64,000 bases of DNA from Muribaculaceae bacterium. GTDB taxonomy: Bacteria; Bacteroidota; Bacteroidia; Bacteroidales; Muribaculaceae. A program made the position numbers and the translations under genes. The notes under the pieces were generated by a model that had not been told where the DNA came from, did not search any database, and saw only the letters and a list, made by a program, of their open reading frames with translations. This document shows, piece by piece, positions 26,334 to 36,009 of the stretch. Numbering within the stretch: position 1 is the first letter of the stretch; every line of letters begins with the position of its first letter. The DNA is taken from assembly GCA_022509185.1 (NCBI GenBank), contig JAFLTS010000001.1:1-64000 (forward strand), in the 5' to 3' direction.

Positions 26334-28388
26334 CTAATATTTTTTCCAAAGTACACGCATTGAATTAAGAACTGCAAGCATAGTTACTCCTACATCTGCA
26401 AAAACAGCCGCCCATAAAGATGCAAATCCAATGACACCTAAAGTGAGTATTGCCACTTTGATTACCAATGCCCCGATAATATTTTCCATAACTATTTCAT
26501 GAGTATATCGGCCTATTTTTATAGCGGTTGCAACTTTTGATGGTTTATCAGTCTGTATTACGATATCGGCACTCTCAATTGCAGCGTCAGAACCCAAACC
26601 TCCCATAGCAATACCTACATTACTTAAAGCCAAGACAGGCGCATCATTTAGTCCATCACCTACAAACGCAATGTTCTTTCCCGGTGTCTTTGATATTTTT
26701 TCTACGTATTCGGCTTTATCCTGAGGAAGGAGTTCTCCGAAGGCATGCCTGATCCCTAATAATCCTGCATATTTATTCACAATCTCCCTCCGGTCTCCGG
26801 ATAACATAACAACCTGCCCTACTCCCAAATTATTTAAATCTTTTACCGTTTGAGCTGAATCTTCCTTTGGTGTATCGGAAAGTACGACATATCCAGCAAA
26901 TTTGTCATCAACTGCTAATGCTACAATAGTCGATGTATTAGAATTTAATTCATCAGGATATTTAATACCTTTATCCTGTAACAACTTTAAATTGCCGGCA
27001 AGAATTTTTTTACCCTCGATTACTACCTCTGTACCCTTACCGGTTATTTCATGCATAGTGGAGACTGGAGGAATGTTGTAACCCTCCTTAGTTGTGTATG
27101 AAACTATAGCTTTAGCCAAGGGATGACTGCTTTGAGACTCGGCTCCCGCTAATAATTCTAACACTTCCTTTTTGTCAAATCCGGAAGTTGCGTTTGTTTC
27201 TTCAACACTGAATTGACCTGTAGTCAAGGTGCCTGTCTTGTCAAATGCCACTACATTTACATTCTTGATAGTTTCCAGATAATTCCCTCCTTTGAAAAGA
27301 ATTCCCTGGCGAGAGGCAGCTCCGATACCCGCGAAATAACTTAATGGAACACTTATCACTAGTGCACAAGGACATGAAATAACAAGAAAAACCAACGCTC
27401 TATATAGCCATTCATTGAAATGATATTCAAATTCAGGATGAACCAGGGAAATGAAATAAGGGAAAGCTATAACAAGAAATGCAAAGAGAGTTACTAAAGG
27501 GGTGTAGATCCTTGCGAATTTACGGATAAAAACTTCAGATTTGGCTTTCTTCGATTGGGCGTTCTTAACTAAGTCCAATATTCTTGAAAGGGCACTGTCG
27601 CCTGATGGTCTTAACACCTTTAACCTTACAGTTGTTCCTGAGGCAATCATTCCGGCCAAAACTTCCTGTCCCGGTTGTATTTCTCTTGGCACGCTTTCTC
27701 CGGTAAGTGCCGCTGTGTCAAACATTCCTCCTTCTGATGATATCATTTCTCCATCAAGAGGAACCCTCTCACCGGGATGTACCTCGATTATCTCTCCAAC
27801 TTTTACCTGATCAGGTTTCTCTATAATTGCTTCATTCCCTTTTATAACCCTTGCAATTTCAGCCTTTATTTCCAGAAGCTTAGATATATCTCGCGTTGCT
27901 TTGTCTACAGCTTTATCCTGTAGATTTTCTCCTATGCAATAAAATAGCATCACACCGACAGCTTCAGCATATTCCCCAATACAAAAAGCACCGATGCAAG
28001 CTATTGACATTAATGTTAGCTCATTAAAATAATCCTTTTGAGCCACACCCTCGAAAGCTTCTTTTACTACAGGAAATCCTACCGGAATAAAAGCTATAAA
28101 ATACCACAAGGGTTTAGCCCATAAGGTGTCGGTCATGAAATCATGGTAGTGGTCTAAGATCAATCCCGCAATTAAAAGGGCCAAAGAAATGGAAGCACCG
28201 ATGTATGGCCGGAACCAGCCTCCTTTTTTTGATTTACACTCACATTTTTTACAACAATGTATTCCGGCCTCTACCGAATGATCATGATGATGGGCACCGT
28301 GTTTATGTTTTTGTGAATGAGAATCAACCTTAACAGTAGCTTCTCCCGAAATCTGATTATCTAAAGAGGATACTTCTATACTAGACAT
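26334..28388 (-). CDS. Zn/Cd/Pb-type P1B ATPase exporter
   Basis: This is an inner-membrane heavy-metal pump driven by ATP. The 684-residue protein starts with a His/Cys-rich tail (HKHGAHHHDH, then CCKKCECKSKK) instead of a classical GMTCxxC domain, then has membrane helices, the TGE motif (AALTGES), the metal-site SCPCALV, the phosphorylation site DKTGTLT, SHPLA and GDGLNDAP. The CPC motif and His-rich tail suggest Zn, Cd or Pb export, in line with ZntA-type pumps. An upstream ATG at 28445 lies inside the promoter and terminator region, so ATG 28388 is the start. It lies only 5 bases from a perfect -7 box, which predicts a leaderless or nearly leaderless transcript. Confidence 0.9.
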   Translation of the reverse strand: MSSIEVSSLDNQISGEATVKVDSHSQKHKHGAHHHDHSVEAGIHCCKKCECKSKKGGWFRPYIGASISLALLIAGLILDHYHDFMTDTLWAKPLWYFIAFIPVGFPVVKEAFEGVAQKDYFNELTLMSIACIGAFCIGEYAEAVGVMLFYCIGENLQDKAVDKATRDISKLLEIKAEIARVIKGNEAIIEKPDQVKVGEIIEVHPGERVPLDGEMISSEGGMFDTAALTGESVPREIQPGQEVLAGMIASGTTVRLKVLRPSGDSALSRILDLVKNAQSKKAKSEVFIRKFARIYTPLVTLFAFLVIAFPYFISLVHPEFEYHFNEWLYRALVFLVISCPCALVISVPLSYFAGIGAASRQGILFKGGNYLETIKNVNVVAFDKTGTLTTGQFSVEETNATSGFDKKEVLELLAGAESQSSHPLAKAIVSYTTKEGYNIPPVSTMHEITGKGTEVVIEGKKILAGNLKLLQDKGIKYPDELNSNTSTIVALAVDDKFAGYVVLSDTPKEDSAQTVKDLNNLGVGQVVMLSGDRREIVNKYAGLLGIRHAFGELLPQDKAEYVEKISKTPGKNIAFVGDGLNDAPVLALSNVGIAMGGLGSDAAIESADIVIQTDKPSKVATAIKIGRYTHEIVMENIIGALVIKVAILTLGVIGFASLWAAVFADVGVTMLAVLNSMRVLWKKY

Positions 28389-28391
28389 ATT

Positions 28392-28421
28392 GCAAATATA
28401 AATAAAAAACCTTGCAACAAA
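28392..28421 (-). promoter_or_regulatory. Promoter of the P-ATPase gene
   Basis: On the minus strand TTTG (28421-28418) and TATATTTG (28400-28393) are 17 bases apart, and C follows the second. The -7 box ends 5 bases before the ATG, so the start site should coincide with the start codon. Confidence 0.65.
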
Positions 28422-28437
28422 GTGGCAAAATAAAAGA

Positions 28438-28464
28438 GGGGCCACACTTTCTAAGTGTGTCCCC
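28438..28464 (-). terminator. Terminator of the hut operon
   Basis: A 12-bp stem with one mismatch (GGGG...CTT with AAG...CCCC) and a 3-base loop lies 23 bases past the hutH stop and is followed on the minus strand by CTCTTTTATTTT. Confidence 0.72.
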
Positions 28465-28486
28465 GCAATTGTTTATTAAAGAATTA

Positions 28487-29983
28487 TTATTCTATGACAA
28501 TATCAAAGTTGTCTAAGAAGTTCATCGTTTTTTTAATATATTCCTCCATCACAACATCTTCTTCCACAAAAGTTACAGCTTTACGATAAGCCTCCATTAT
28601 GGTTTCAATGAGTGGAGAAGATTTTAAAGGTCTGCGGAAATCAATTCCCTGGGCCGCATTCATTAATTCTATGGCGGCAATTATCTTCAGGTTATCTATT
28701 ATCTTATGGAGTTTGGTAGCAGAGTTGGCTCCCATAGACACTAAATCTTCCTGACCGTTTGAACTTACAATAGAATCACATGAAGCTGGCCACGCATACA
28801 TCTTGTTTTGGCTTACACAAGCAGCGGCAGCGTATTGAGGTATCATAAAACCTGAATTTAAACCCGGCTTTGCAACTAAAAATTCGGGTAATCCTCTTTT
28901 CCCAAGAATTAACTGAGCCACTCTTCTTTCTGAAATATTGCCAAGTTCATGCAGAGCCACTCCCATATAATCGAATACCAAAGCAATGGGTTCTCCATGG
29001 AAATTTCCTCCGCTTACAACCATATCCATATCCGGGAACACAGTAGGATTATCGGTAACAGAATTTATTTCAATATGCAGAACTTCTGTTACATGATTCA
29101 TTGCATCCTTAACTGCTCCGTGCACTTGAGGTATACATCTGAAAGAATATGGATCTTGAACGTGTTCCTTTTCTCTTTTTATTATTTCACTTCCCTCAAG
29201 TATCTTACGGTAGACTTTACCTGTCTGAATTTGACCCGGATGAGGACGTACTTGTTGAATACAATCCCAGAATGGTTCGATCCTGCCATCATATGCTTCC
29301 AGACTCATAGCACCGAAAAGGTCAAAACAATTTACCATGTGCCAACCATCTATCAATGCCTTTATTCCATTGGCACTCATAAACTGTGTGCCATTTAAAA
29401 GGGCAAGACCCTCCTTCGACTCAAGAGTTATAGGTTTCCAGCCGAATAAATCTAAAATTTCTTTTCCCGACATTCTCTTCCCCTCGAATATCACTTCTCC
29501 CTCTCCTATAAGTGGCAGGAAGAGATTGGCAAGAGGTGCCAGGTCGCCGGATGCTCCTAAGGATCCACGGTCATAAACTACAGGATAAATATCGTTATTG
29601 TAAAAATCAAGTATTCTTTCTACAGTGATCAACTGAACTCCACTATAACCTATGGAGATAGCATGAGCCTTCAATAGAAGCATTAATTTTACAACTATCG
29701 GATCAACCGGTGTTCCCACACTACAGGAATGGCTCTTTACAAGATTTTCTTGTAAAGTAGTCAACTGATCCCTAGAAATATGCTTATTATAAAGAGAGCC
29801 AAAACCTGTTGTCACGCCATAAACCGGTACTGTGTTTTCATCTGTCTTCTTATCCAGAAAATCACGGCATTTCTTTATATTTTTTTTGGCTTCCTCCGAT
29901 AGAATAAGTTTACATCCGCTTTTTAGGATTTTCTCTATTAAATCGTAAGTAAGATCACAGCTTCCTATTTCAAAAGTCTTCAT
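28487..29983 (-). CDS. hutH: Histidine ammonia-lyase
   Basis: This enzyme removes ammonia from L-histidine to give urocanate, the first step of histidine degradation. The Ala144-Ser145-Gly146 triad in LGASGDLAPL forms the MIO prosthetic group by autocatalysis. The early VYGVTTGFGS motif, with the catalytic Tyr, and the NGTQFMSANG segment are present, and the length (498) is normal. It is the last gene of the hut operon, 12 bases after the cyclodeaminase gene, and is followed by a terminator. Confidence 0.95.
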   Translation of the reverse strand: MKTFEIGSCDLTYDLIEKILKSGCKLILSEEAKKNIKKCRDFLDKKTDENTVPVYGVTTGFGSLYNKHISRDQLTTLQENLVKSHSCSVGTPVDPIVVKLMLLLKAHAISIGYSGVQLITVERILDFYNNDIYPVVYDRGSLGASGDLAPLANLFLPLIGEGEVIFEGKRMSGKEILDLFGWKPITLESKEGLALLNGTQFMSANGIKALIDGWHMVNCFDLFGAMSLEAYDGRIEPFWDCIQQVRPHPGQIQTGKVYRKILEGSEIIKREKEHVQDPYSFRCIPQVHGAVKDAMNHVTEVLHIEINSVTDNPTVFPDMDMVVSGGNFHGEPIALVFDYMGVALHELGNISERRVAQLILGKRGLPEFLVAKPGLNSGFMIPQYAAAACVSQNKMYAWPASCDSIVSSNGQEDLVSMGANSATKLHKIIDNLKIIAAIELMNAAQGIDFRRPLKSSPLIETIMEAYRKAVTFVEEDVVMEEYIKKTMNFLDNFDIVIE

Positions 29984-29995
29984 TGTAATAGCTAA

Positions 29996-30616
29996 TTAAA
30001 ATGATACAGTATCTAAAAGAGCTGCTTCTTTCACTTGTGCTTCATCATGAAGTGCCATACATCGGTTTTCCAGTTCTTTCACCTTGTTTTCATCATCAAG
30101 TGAAGTAAGATTAATCCTTACATTAAGAATCGCTCCCCATGCTGCAGTGCGTGCACACATCATGGCAACACAGGCATCTGTTACTGCATTTCTGTTACCT
30201 TTGCTTCCTATATTAAAGATAACGTCCATAATGCCCACCGCTGTTTCTGCAACTTTCAATGGAACCATTGCTGCATGAAGTGTGGTGCGCTGAATTTCAT
30301 CGTGTCTTATTTTCTTTTCTTCTTCAGTCTCTTTAGGAAGTTTAAAAGCATCAAAAACCATTTGATAAGCTTCCGCATCTTCATCAATAAAATTCAGAAA
30401 GTTTCTTCGGGCAAGCTCCATTTGAGGGGCATATTTCAGCATTTCTTCCTCTACATCTGCATATTTTTTTCTCCCTATAGTCAGTGCAGTTACCATTTCT
30501 GCAAGTGAAGCTGCCAGGGCGCCACATAAAGCTGAAATGCTTCCACCTCCCGGTACGGGATCTTTTCCATATGTTTTCTCTAAAAATTCCTTAAGGGTCA
30601 AATCTTGAAGTTTCAT
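29996..30616 (-). CDS. Formiminotetrahydrofolate cyclodeaminase
   Basis: This 206-residue helical protein belongs to the FTCD C-terminal (cyclodeaminase/cyclohydrolase) family: PVPGGGSISALCGALAASLAEMV near residue 20 and FNIGSKGNRNAVTDACVA near 135 are its hallmarks. It converts 5-formimino-THF to 5,10-methenyl-THF and ammonia, completing the route from the histidine ring to the folate pool. In animals the activity is fused to the formiminotransferase; here the two are separate genes with hutI between them. It starts 22 bases after hutI. Confidence 0.9.
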   Translation of the reverse strand: MKLQDLTLKEFLEKTYGKDPVPGGGSISALCGALAASLAEMVTALTIGRKKYADVEEEMLKYAPQMELARRNFLNFIDEDAEAYQMVFDAFKLPKETEEEKKIRHDEIQRTTLHAAMVPLKVAETAVGIMDVIFNIGSKGNRNAVTDACVAMMCARTAAWGAILNVRINLTSLDDENKVKELENRCMALHDEAQVKEAALLDTVSF

Positions 30617-30638
30617 GGTAAAAGTCTTATGGGTTCTT

Positions 30639-31877
30639 TTATTTCACAATATTTCCGGATATGATCGTTGTTTGCACACAGTTCATCCCTACATAATAAG
30701 GAAGTACTTTATAATTATCACTTCCTAAGATAATCACGTCGCCACGTTTGCCTTTCTCTAAGCTTCCAATTTTATCTGCTAATCTAAGTGCAGCAGCCCC
30801 GTTAAGAGTTAAAGCCGTTATGGTTTCCTCTATACTCATATTCATGTAAATACAGGCAAGAGCTATGGTTAATGGAATAGATCCGGAAAAACAACTTCCG
30901 GGATTCAAATCTGTTGCCAAAGCAACAGCACAACCCGTATCTATAAATTTACGTGCCGGAGCATAAGGCTCTTTAAGTGCAAAAGCCGTTAATGGAAGAA
31001 GAGTGGCTACAACTCCCTTTTCAGCCATTGCCTTGATACCTTCATCACTAACATGAAGAAGGTGATCAGCAGACACCGCATCTAATTCGGCACTAAGTTC
31101 TCCTCCTCCTAAACTAACTATTTCGTCAGCATGAAGTTTTAAACCGAATCCTTGTTCTCTCGCTGTCTTTAAAAGCCTTCTGCTATCTTCCAGTTCAAAG
31201 ACGTTTTTTTCGCAGAAAACGTCACAGAAATCAGCTTTCTCTTTCACCAAAGGAAGCATCTTAATTAAAAGATCAACATATTCACCTGTTCTTCCTTTAT
31301 ACTCAGGGGGAATCGCATGGGCTCCAAGAAACGTGGAAATTATATTTACCTTATTTTCAGAAGATGTTTTTAAAAGCTCGATTACCTCAAGCATTTTCAT
31401 TTCGGTTTCAAGGTCAAGACCGTAACCACTTTTTGCTTCAACGGTAGTTACGCCCATTTCCGACATCCTCTTCAGAAACCAGAGTGCCTTTTTTACTAAA
31501 TCATCTTTAGGAGTGGATTTGGTGGCATTAACAGTTGACTGGATGCCACCTCCCCTTTCCATTATTGACATATATGAATCTCCTTTTAAACGCCATTCAA
31601 ATTCGTCAGGACGAAATCCTCCGAATATCAAATGAGTATGGGAATCCACAAATCCGGGAAGCGCAACATTACCTCCGGCATCAAATTCTTGATAATCTTG
31701 GGAATTATATCGAGTCGGGAGATCTTTCAGTTTTCCTATAAAATCGATAAGGCCATTGGTAATTACTATGACAGCTTCAGACAATATTGAAAGCTTGCCC
31801 ATTTCGGATCCTCGGACTGCTTTATGGCCCAAAGGAGTCACTATCTTAGCATTTTTAATTATGAGATTACCTTCCAT
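30639..31877 (-). CDS. hutI: Imidazolonepropionase
   Basis: This amidohydrolase-superfamily enzyme opens imidazolone propionate to N-formimino-L-glutamate, the third step of histidine degradation. The metal-site pair HTHLIFGG follows PGFVDSHTH near residue 80; KLHADEI holds a further ligand His near 250, and ATDLNPGS near 320 holds the conserved Asp. The ATG at 31877 overlaps the stop of the formiminotransferase gene by one base (TGATG), so translation is coupled. An in-frame TTG one codon earlier is less likely. Confidence 0.94.
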   Translation of the reverse strand: MEGNLIIKNAKIVTPLGHKAVRGSEMGKLSILSEAVIVITNGLIDFIGKLKDLPTRYNSQDYQEFDAGGNVALPGFVDSHTHLIFGGFRPDEFEWRLKGDSYMSIMERGGGIQSTVNATKSTPKDDLVKKALWFLKRMSEMGVTTVEAKSGYGLDLETEMKMLEVIELLKTSSENKVNIISTFLGAHAIPPEYKGRTGEYVDLLIKMLPLVKEKADFCDVFCEKNVFELEDSRRLLKTAREQGFGLKLHADEIVSLGGGELSAELDAVSADHLLHVSDEGIKAMAEKGVVATLLPLTAFALKEPYAPARKFIDTGCAVALATDLNPGSCFSGSIPLTIALACIYMNMSIEETITALTLNGAAALRLADKIGSLEKGKRGDVIILGSDNYKVLPYYVGMNCVQTTIISGNIVK

Positions 31878-32767
31878 CAAAGCTTGGATTCGAGTACCTG
31901 ATCTATGCTAAAATCTTCTAATCCCAAATAATATTCCGCTGTATCTACAATGGCTGCCATTGGAACGAGTCCAACTATTTCACTTCCGGCAATGGTGACT
32001 CCCCATCGTTGTGCTTCGAATTTAACAGTCTCAAACACTCGATATAAGGAAGTTCTTGTGAAATCCGTCATATTTATTGACACTTGTACTATACCTCTGT
32101 CTGCCAGATCTACACCCATAGCTTTAACAAATCGGTAACCACCATTGATATGTCTTATTTTCTTGGAAATGGCAGTTGCAATATCCAATCTGTTGGTATT
32201 TAAATTTATATTATATGCTACTAAAGGCATTCTTGCACCCACTGCTACTGTCCCGGCTGTTGCATGACGCTCGGCTGGTCCGAAATCTGGTTGCCATTCA
32301 GGTTGATGGATCTTTTCTGCCATTCCCTCGAATTCTCCCTTACGGATAGCAGCAAGATTTTCTCTGTGAGGAGCAGATGCTGACTTTTCATAAAGGAACA
32401 CCGGGAAATCATACCGTTTAGCAATTTCTTCTCCAACCTCCTTGGATAAGGCTACACATTCCTCCATGGTTGCATTTTTTATAGGTATAAAAGGAATTAC
32501 ATCCACTGCACCCATTCTGGGATGCTGACCTTCATGGTGATTGAGATCTATGAGTTCTACAGCCTTTCCTACAGACTCTAATACTGCATCTTTAAGAGGT
32601 TCATATTCACCCACTACAGTCACCACCATTCTGTTATGATTTATGTCATTGCTGTAGTCTAAGAGTTTAACTCCTTCTTTGCCACGAAAACAATCGAGGA
32701 TTTTTTCCATTTTTTCTTTATCGCGTCCTTCACTGTAATTGGGGACACATTCTATTATCTGTTTCAT
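31877..32767 (-). CDS. ftcD: Glutamate formimidoyltransferase
   Basis: It transfers the formimino group from N-formimino-glutamate to tetrahydrofolate, giving glutamate and 5-formimino-THF. The start ECVPNYSEGRD, the HPRMGAVDVIPFIP motif and the HATAGTVAVGARMPLVAYNINL stretch are family features. At 296 residues it is the stand-alone N-terminal half of vertebrate FTCD. The operon shows that histidine is degraded by the formimino-transfer route and not by HutG or HutF hydrolysis, as no such genes are present. Confidence 0.93.
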   Translation of the reverse strand: MKQIIECVPNYSEGRDKEKMEKILDCFRGKEGVKLLDYSNDINHNRMVVTVVGEYEPLKDAVLESVGKAVELIDLNHHEGQHPRMGAVDVIPFIPIKNATMEECVALSKEVGEEIAKRYDFPVFLYEKSASAPHRENLAAIRKGEFEGMAEKIHQPEWQPDFGPAERHATAGTVAVGARMPLVAYNINLNTNRLDIATAISKKIRHINGGYRFVKAMGVDLADRGIVQVSINMTDFTRTSLYRVFETVKFEAQRWGVTIAGSEIVGLVPMAAIVDTAEYYLGLEDFSIDQVLESKL

Positions 32768-32793
32768 GATATGGATCTAAGAGATTTTGTATT

Positions 32794-34797
32794 TTATTTT
32801 AATGAATTCACAATATTATTAACCAAAGTATCATCTGCAACAAAAGGTTCTGTAATCATAAATCCGTTTTGAGCCTGAGTGTCGTTCCATTCTTTAACCG
32901 TTGACATCGCATTTTCATTACGAGCCCAGGATCTCCTGGCAACACCTCCCATTACGTCCCAAAGCATTGCGTTTTTCAGAATCTCATCTACACGTTCGCT
33001 CCCATCGAGCAACATTCCGAAGCCTCCGTTTATTGCTTTCCCGATTCCTACTCCTCCGCCATTATGAAGGGCCACCAGGCTCATGCCTCTTGCACAATTT
33101 CCTGCAAAACATTGCACTGCCATATCAGCCATTACATTGGAACCATCCTTAATGTTGGAGGTCTCCCGGAATGGAGAATCCGTACCACTTACATCGTGAT
33201 GGTCTCTACCTAACATTATTGGCCCGACTTCACCTTTTCTCACCATATCATTGAATTTCAAAGCTATGTTGAGCCTTCCCATTGCATCCTGATATAAAAT
33301 TCGAGCTTGAGTACCTACTACCAAAGCATTCTTTTCTGCATCTCTTATCCAGTTATAATTATCACGGTCTTGCCCTCTGCGTTCCGTGTCGATACATTCC
33401 ATTGCAGCTTTGTCTGTCTTTACAAGATCCTCATGTTTCCCACTCAGGCAAACCCATCTGAACGGTCCATAGCCAAAGTCAAACAACATAGGTCCCATAA
33501 TATCTTCTACATAGGAGGGCCAAATGAATCCGTCTTTTTCATCAATCCCATTCTTTGAAATCTCTTTTACTCCGGCATCATAAATAGCCTTCATAAATGA
33601 ATTACCATAATCAAAGAAATAGGTTCCCTTTTTGGTTAATGCTTTAATAGCATTATAATGTCGTTTTAAGGATTTATCTACCTCTTTACGGAACTGATCC
33701 GGATTATCATGAAGCAATGCTGTCCGCTCTTCAAAAGTTAAGCCTGCAGGACAATAACCACCCTCATATACGGCATGACATGAAGTCTGGTCGCTCAGTA
33801 ACTCTATCTTTATATCATTTTTTACAGCATATTCCAAGAGATCAACCACATTTCCTAAATATGCAATGGAAATTGGTTCTTTCTTATCCATGGCTTCTTT
33901 AGCCAGCTTAAAGGCTTCAGGAATCGAATCAGTAACCTCTTGTACCCATCCCTGTTTTTTTCTGGTTTCTATACGTGAAGGGTCAACTTCGGCAATTATA
34001 GCAGCTGCGCCTGCAATTTCTGCCGCCTTTGGTTGTGCACCGCTCATTCCTCCCAATCCTGAGGAAATAAAGAGATGGCCTCTTAAATCACCCTCCGGTG
34101 GAACTCCCAATTGCATTCTTCCTGCGTTTAGTAATGTATTGAAGGTGCCGTGTACAATACCCTGTGGTCCGATATACATCCAGCCTCCGGCTGTCATTTG
34201 TCCATAATTAGCAACTCCCATCTGCATGGCCTCATGCCAGTCGTGCAGGTTGTCAAACATTCCAACCATCATGGCATTTGTAATGATTACTCTGGGTGCA
34301 TCCTTTTTTGAAGGGAAAAGACCTAACGGATGACCGGATTCTATAACAAGTGTCTGTTCATCAGTAAGCTCTTCCAGATATTTTTTTATCAAACGATATT
34401 GAAGCCAGTTCTGACAAACTTGACCGGTTTCTCCATAAGTTACTAATTCATAAGGATATAAAGCGATATCAAAGCATAAATTATTATCTATCATCACTTG
34501 AAATGCCTTCCCTGCAAGACATTTTCCCTTATATTCATCTATAGGTTTTGCTTTGAGATCTCCTTCAGGCCTCCATCTATAAGCATAAATTCTACCCCTG
34601 GTTTGTAATTCTTCTAAAAATTCAGGAGCTGCTTTTTCATGAAGCTCTTTGGGAAGATAACGCAGAGCATTCTTTAAAGCAGTGACTGTTTTCTCTTTTG
34701 ATAAAGTATATCCACGATCCGGAGCTCTTCTGATTCCTTTCTGAAATTCGGGATAATCGGGATATTCTTCAGTTAAAAGTATTCGTGTGTTATCCAT
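32794..34797 (-). CDS. hutU: Urocanate hydratase
   Basis: This enzyme hydrates urocanate to imidazolone propionate using tightly bound NAD as an electrophile. The Gly-rich nucleotide region GLGGMSGAQP (near residue 245) and the C-terminal ARGMSLVALHNGGGVGIGKAINGG region are clear. At 667 residues it is the long form of the family, longer than the roughly 550-residue enzymes of Pseudomonas and Bacillus. It follows the small monooxygenase-like gene by 12 bases and precedes ftcD by 26. Confidence 0.94.
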   Translation of the reverse strand: MDNTRILLTEEYPDYPEFQKGIRRAPDRGYTLSKEKTVTALKNALRYLPKELHEKAAPEFLEELQTRGRIYAYRWRPEGDLKAKPIDEYKGKCLAGKAFQVMIDNNLCFDIALYPYELVTYGETGQVCQNWLQYRLIKKYLEELTDEQTLVIESGHPLGLFPSKKDAPRVIITNAMMVGMFDNLHDWHEAMQMGVANYGQMTAGGWMYIGPQGIVHGTFNTLLNAGRMQLGVPPEGDLRGHLFISSGLGGMSGAQPKAAEIAGAAAIIAEVDPSRIETRKKQGWVQEVTDSIPEAFKLAKEAMDKKEPISIAYLGNVVDLLEYAVKNDIKIELLSDQTSCHAVYEGGYCPAGLTFEERTALLHDNPDQFRKEVDKSLKRHYNAIKALTKKGTYFFDYGNSFMKAIYDAGVKEISKNGIDEKDGFIWPSYVEDIMGPMLFDFGYGPFRWVCLSGKHEDLVKTDKAAMECIDTERRGQDRDNYNWIRDAEKNALVVGTQARILYQDAMGRLNIALKFNDMVRKGEVGPIMLGRDHHDVSGTDSPFRETSNIKDGSNVMADMAVQCFAGNCARGMSLVALHNGGGVGIGKAINGGFGMLLDGSERVDEILKNAMLWDVMGGVARRSWARNENAMSTVKEWNDTQAQNGFMITEPFVADDTLVNNIVNSLK

Positions 34798-34809
34798 GGA
34801 AATCCTTTT

Positions 34810-35091
34810 TTATTTTTTCATCTCGAAAGATTCCAGTTTCATTTCAGCATTTTCATGCATAATTGTTACTTCATCATGGAAAACTTTTGATGCGGAATGT
34901 GCATCAAGGGCTTCTTTATCCCTCCATGTTTCACATATCATCAAAACATTTCTTCTGGTGGCACTTTCGAAAATATCATAGGCAATACATCCATCCTGAA
35001 GTAAGGAGGCTGCTGTGAGTCGTTTTGCAGCTTCGAGCACTATTTCTCTCTTATCTTCGCTCACTGAAATAAAGCAATTGAGTCGTATCAT
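34810..35091 (-). CDS. Antibiotic biosynthesis monooxygenase-like protein
   Basis: This 93-residue ABM-superfamily (dimeric ferredoxin-like) protein begins MIRLNCFISVSEDKREIV and contains LQDGCIAYDIFES and ICETWRDKEALDAHSAS, the usual family pattern. Members include YgiN-type quinol monooxygenases and many proteins of unknown substrate. It is the first gene of the hut transcript, with a -7 box 21 bases upstream. None of the textbook hut steps needs such an enzyme, so its role there is open. Confidence 0.82.
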   Translation of the reverse strand: MIRLNCFISVSEDKREIVLEAAKRLTAASLLQDGCIAYDIFESATRRNVLMICETWRDKEALDAHSASKVFHDEVTIMHENAEMKLESFEMKK

Positions 35092-35111
35092 GATTAGATT
35101 TTTAATTTTTT

Positions 35112-35119
35112 CAAATATA
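35112..35119 (-). promoter_or_regulatory. -7 box of the hut operon (TATATTTG)
   Basis: This consensus box on the minus strand lies between the upstream alpha/beta hydrolase stop (35129) and the first hut gene start (35091). A -33 element would fall inside the hydrolase coding sequence; none is obvious. Confidence 0.55.
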
Positions 35120-35128
35120 CAAAATTAA

Positions 35129-35998
35129 TTAGTATTGAATAGGATCTATAGGTGAAGGTTGAAGGATTTTTTTAAGCCATTCCGTCACAGTCTCGCAGGT
35201 TTCATTTATTGATTCTGTAAACATGTGATTATCTCCTTCCACCAATTTTAATTCACTTCCTTTAATCTCATCTTTATATCTCTGTGAATAAGTGAATGGA
35301 ACAACGAAATCATGTGTGCCGTGAATTAATAAAGTAGGTCCGTTGTAATTTCTCGCAGTTTCATAAATAGGAAGATATAGAGCAGATTCTATATAAGCTC
35401 TCCCCAATCTGATCGGCTGCATTCCGTGAAATGCAGGAAGTTCTACATATTCCCCTTCTAAAGCCCATGGATTATATCGTGCTCCCATTGTGTTACCACG
35501 GATTGCGTCTTCTTTTAAAACTGCGGCCGGAGCCATCAATACTTCAGCTTTAATAATGGAATCTCCCAATTCTCCCGCTACCATACTGACTACAACTCCG
35601 CCCTGGGAATGTCCTACTAAGGCGATTGATTCTACCCATGGTTGTTCTTGAGCCCATTTCACTACTTCTTTAAGATCTTCCACTTCGTTGGGTACCGTCA
35701 TATCCTGGAAGTCTCCTTCACTTTTGCCATGACCATTAAAATCGAAACGAAGGCATGCCATTCCGGAATCTACTATATCCTTTGAAAGTGTATCCCAAAG
35801 TTCTCCCCCGCTATTTCCATTAAATCCATGGCATAGGATCACTAACGGATATTTAACATTATTTATAACTTGTCCCGGATATTCTAACTTACCATAAAGT
35901 TTTCCTTTGCTACCTTGCAAATGTATCTCATCTGCAGCCATATTAAAAATACATAATGAGAGCAAAAAAAATGAGAGAAAATGTAGTTTAATTTTCAT
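35129..35998 (-). CDS. Exported alpha/beta hydrolase (esterase/lipase type)
   Basis: A signal peptide (LHFLSFFLLSLCIFNMAA) precedes an alpha/beta hydrolase: oxyanion-loop HGFNGNSGG (near residue 57), Ser131 in GHSQGG, the acid in GTHDFVVP and the catalytic His in GDNHMF near the C-terminus. This resembles cinnamoyl/feruloyl esterase-like and dienelactone hydrolase-like proteins of gut Bacteroidota, but the substrate is not fixed by sequence. The start is 11 bases after the DedA gene, so it is probably the last gene of the flavodiiron operon. Confidence 0.78.
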   Translation of the reverse strand: MKIKLHFLSFFLLSLCIFNMAADEIHLQGSKGKLYGKLEYPGQVINNVKYPLVILCHGFNGNSGGELWDTLSKDIVDSGMACLRFDFNGHGKSEGDFQDMTVPNEVEDLKEVVKWAQEQPWVESIALVGHSQGGVVVSMVAGELGDSIIKAEVLMAPAAVLKEDAIRGNTMGARYNPWALEGEYVELPAFHGMQPIRLGRAYIESALYLPIYETARNYNGPTLLIHGTHDFVVPFTYSQRYKDEIKGSELKLVEGDNHMFTESINETCETVTEWLKKILQPSPIDPIQY

Positions 35999-36009
35999 TA
36001 TATTTAGAT

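Noticed and set aside
28949..29398. A 149-residue plus-strand frame inside hutH
   Set aside because: Antisense to the conserved hutH sequence; no independent support.
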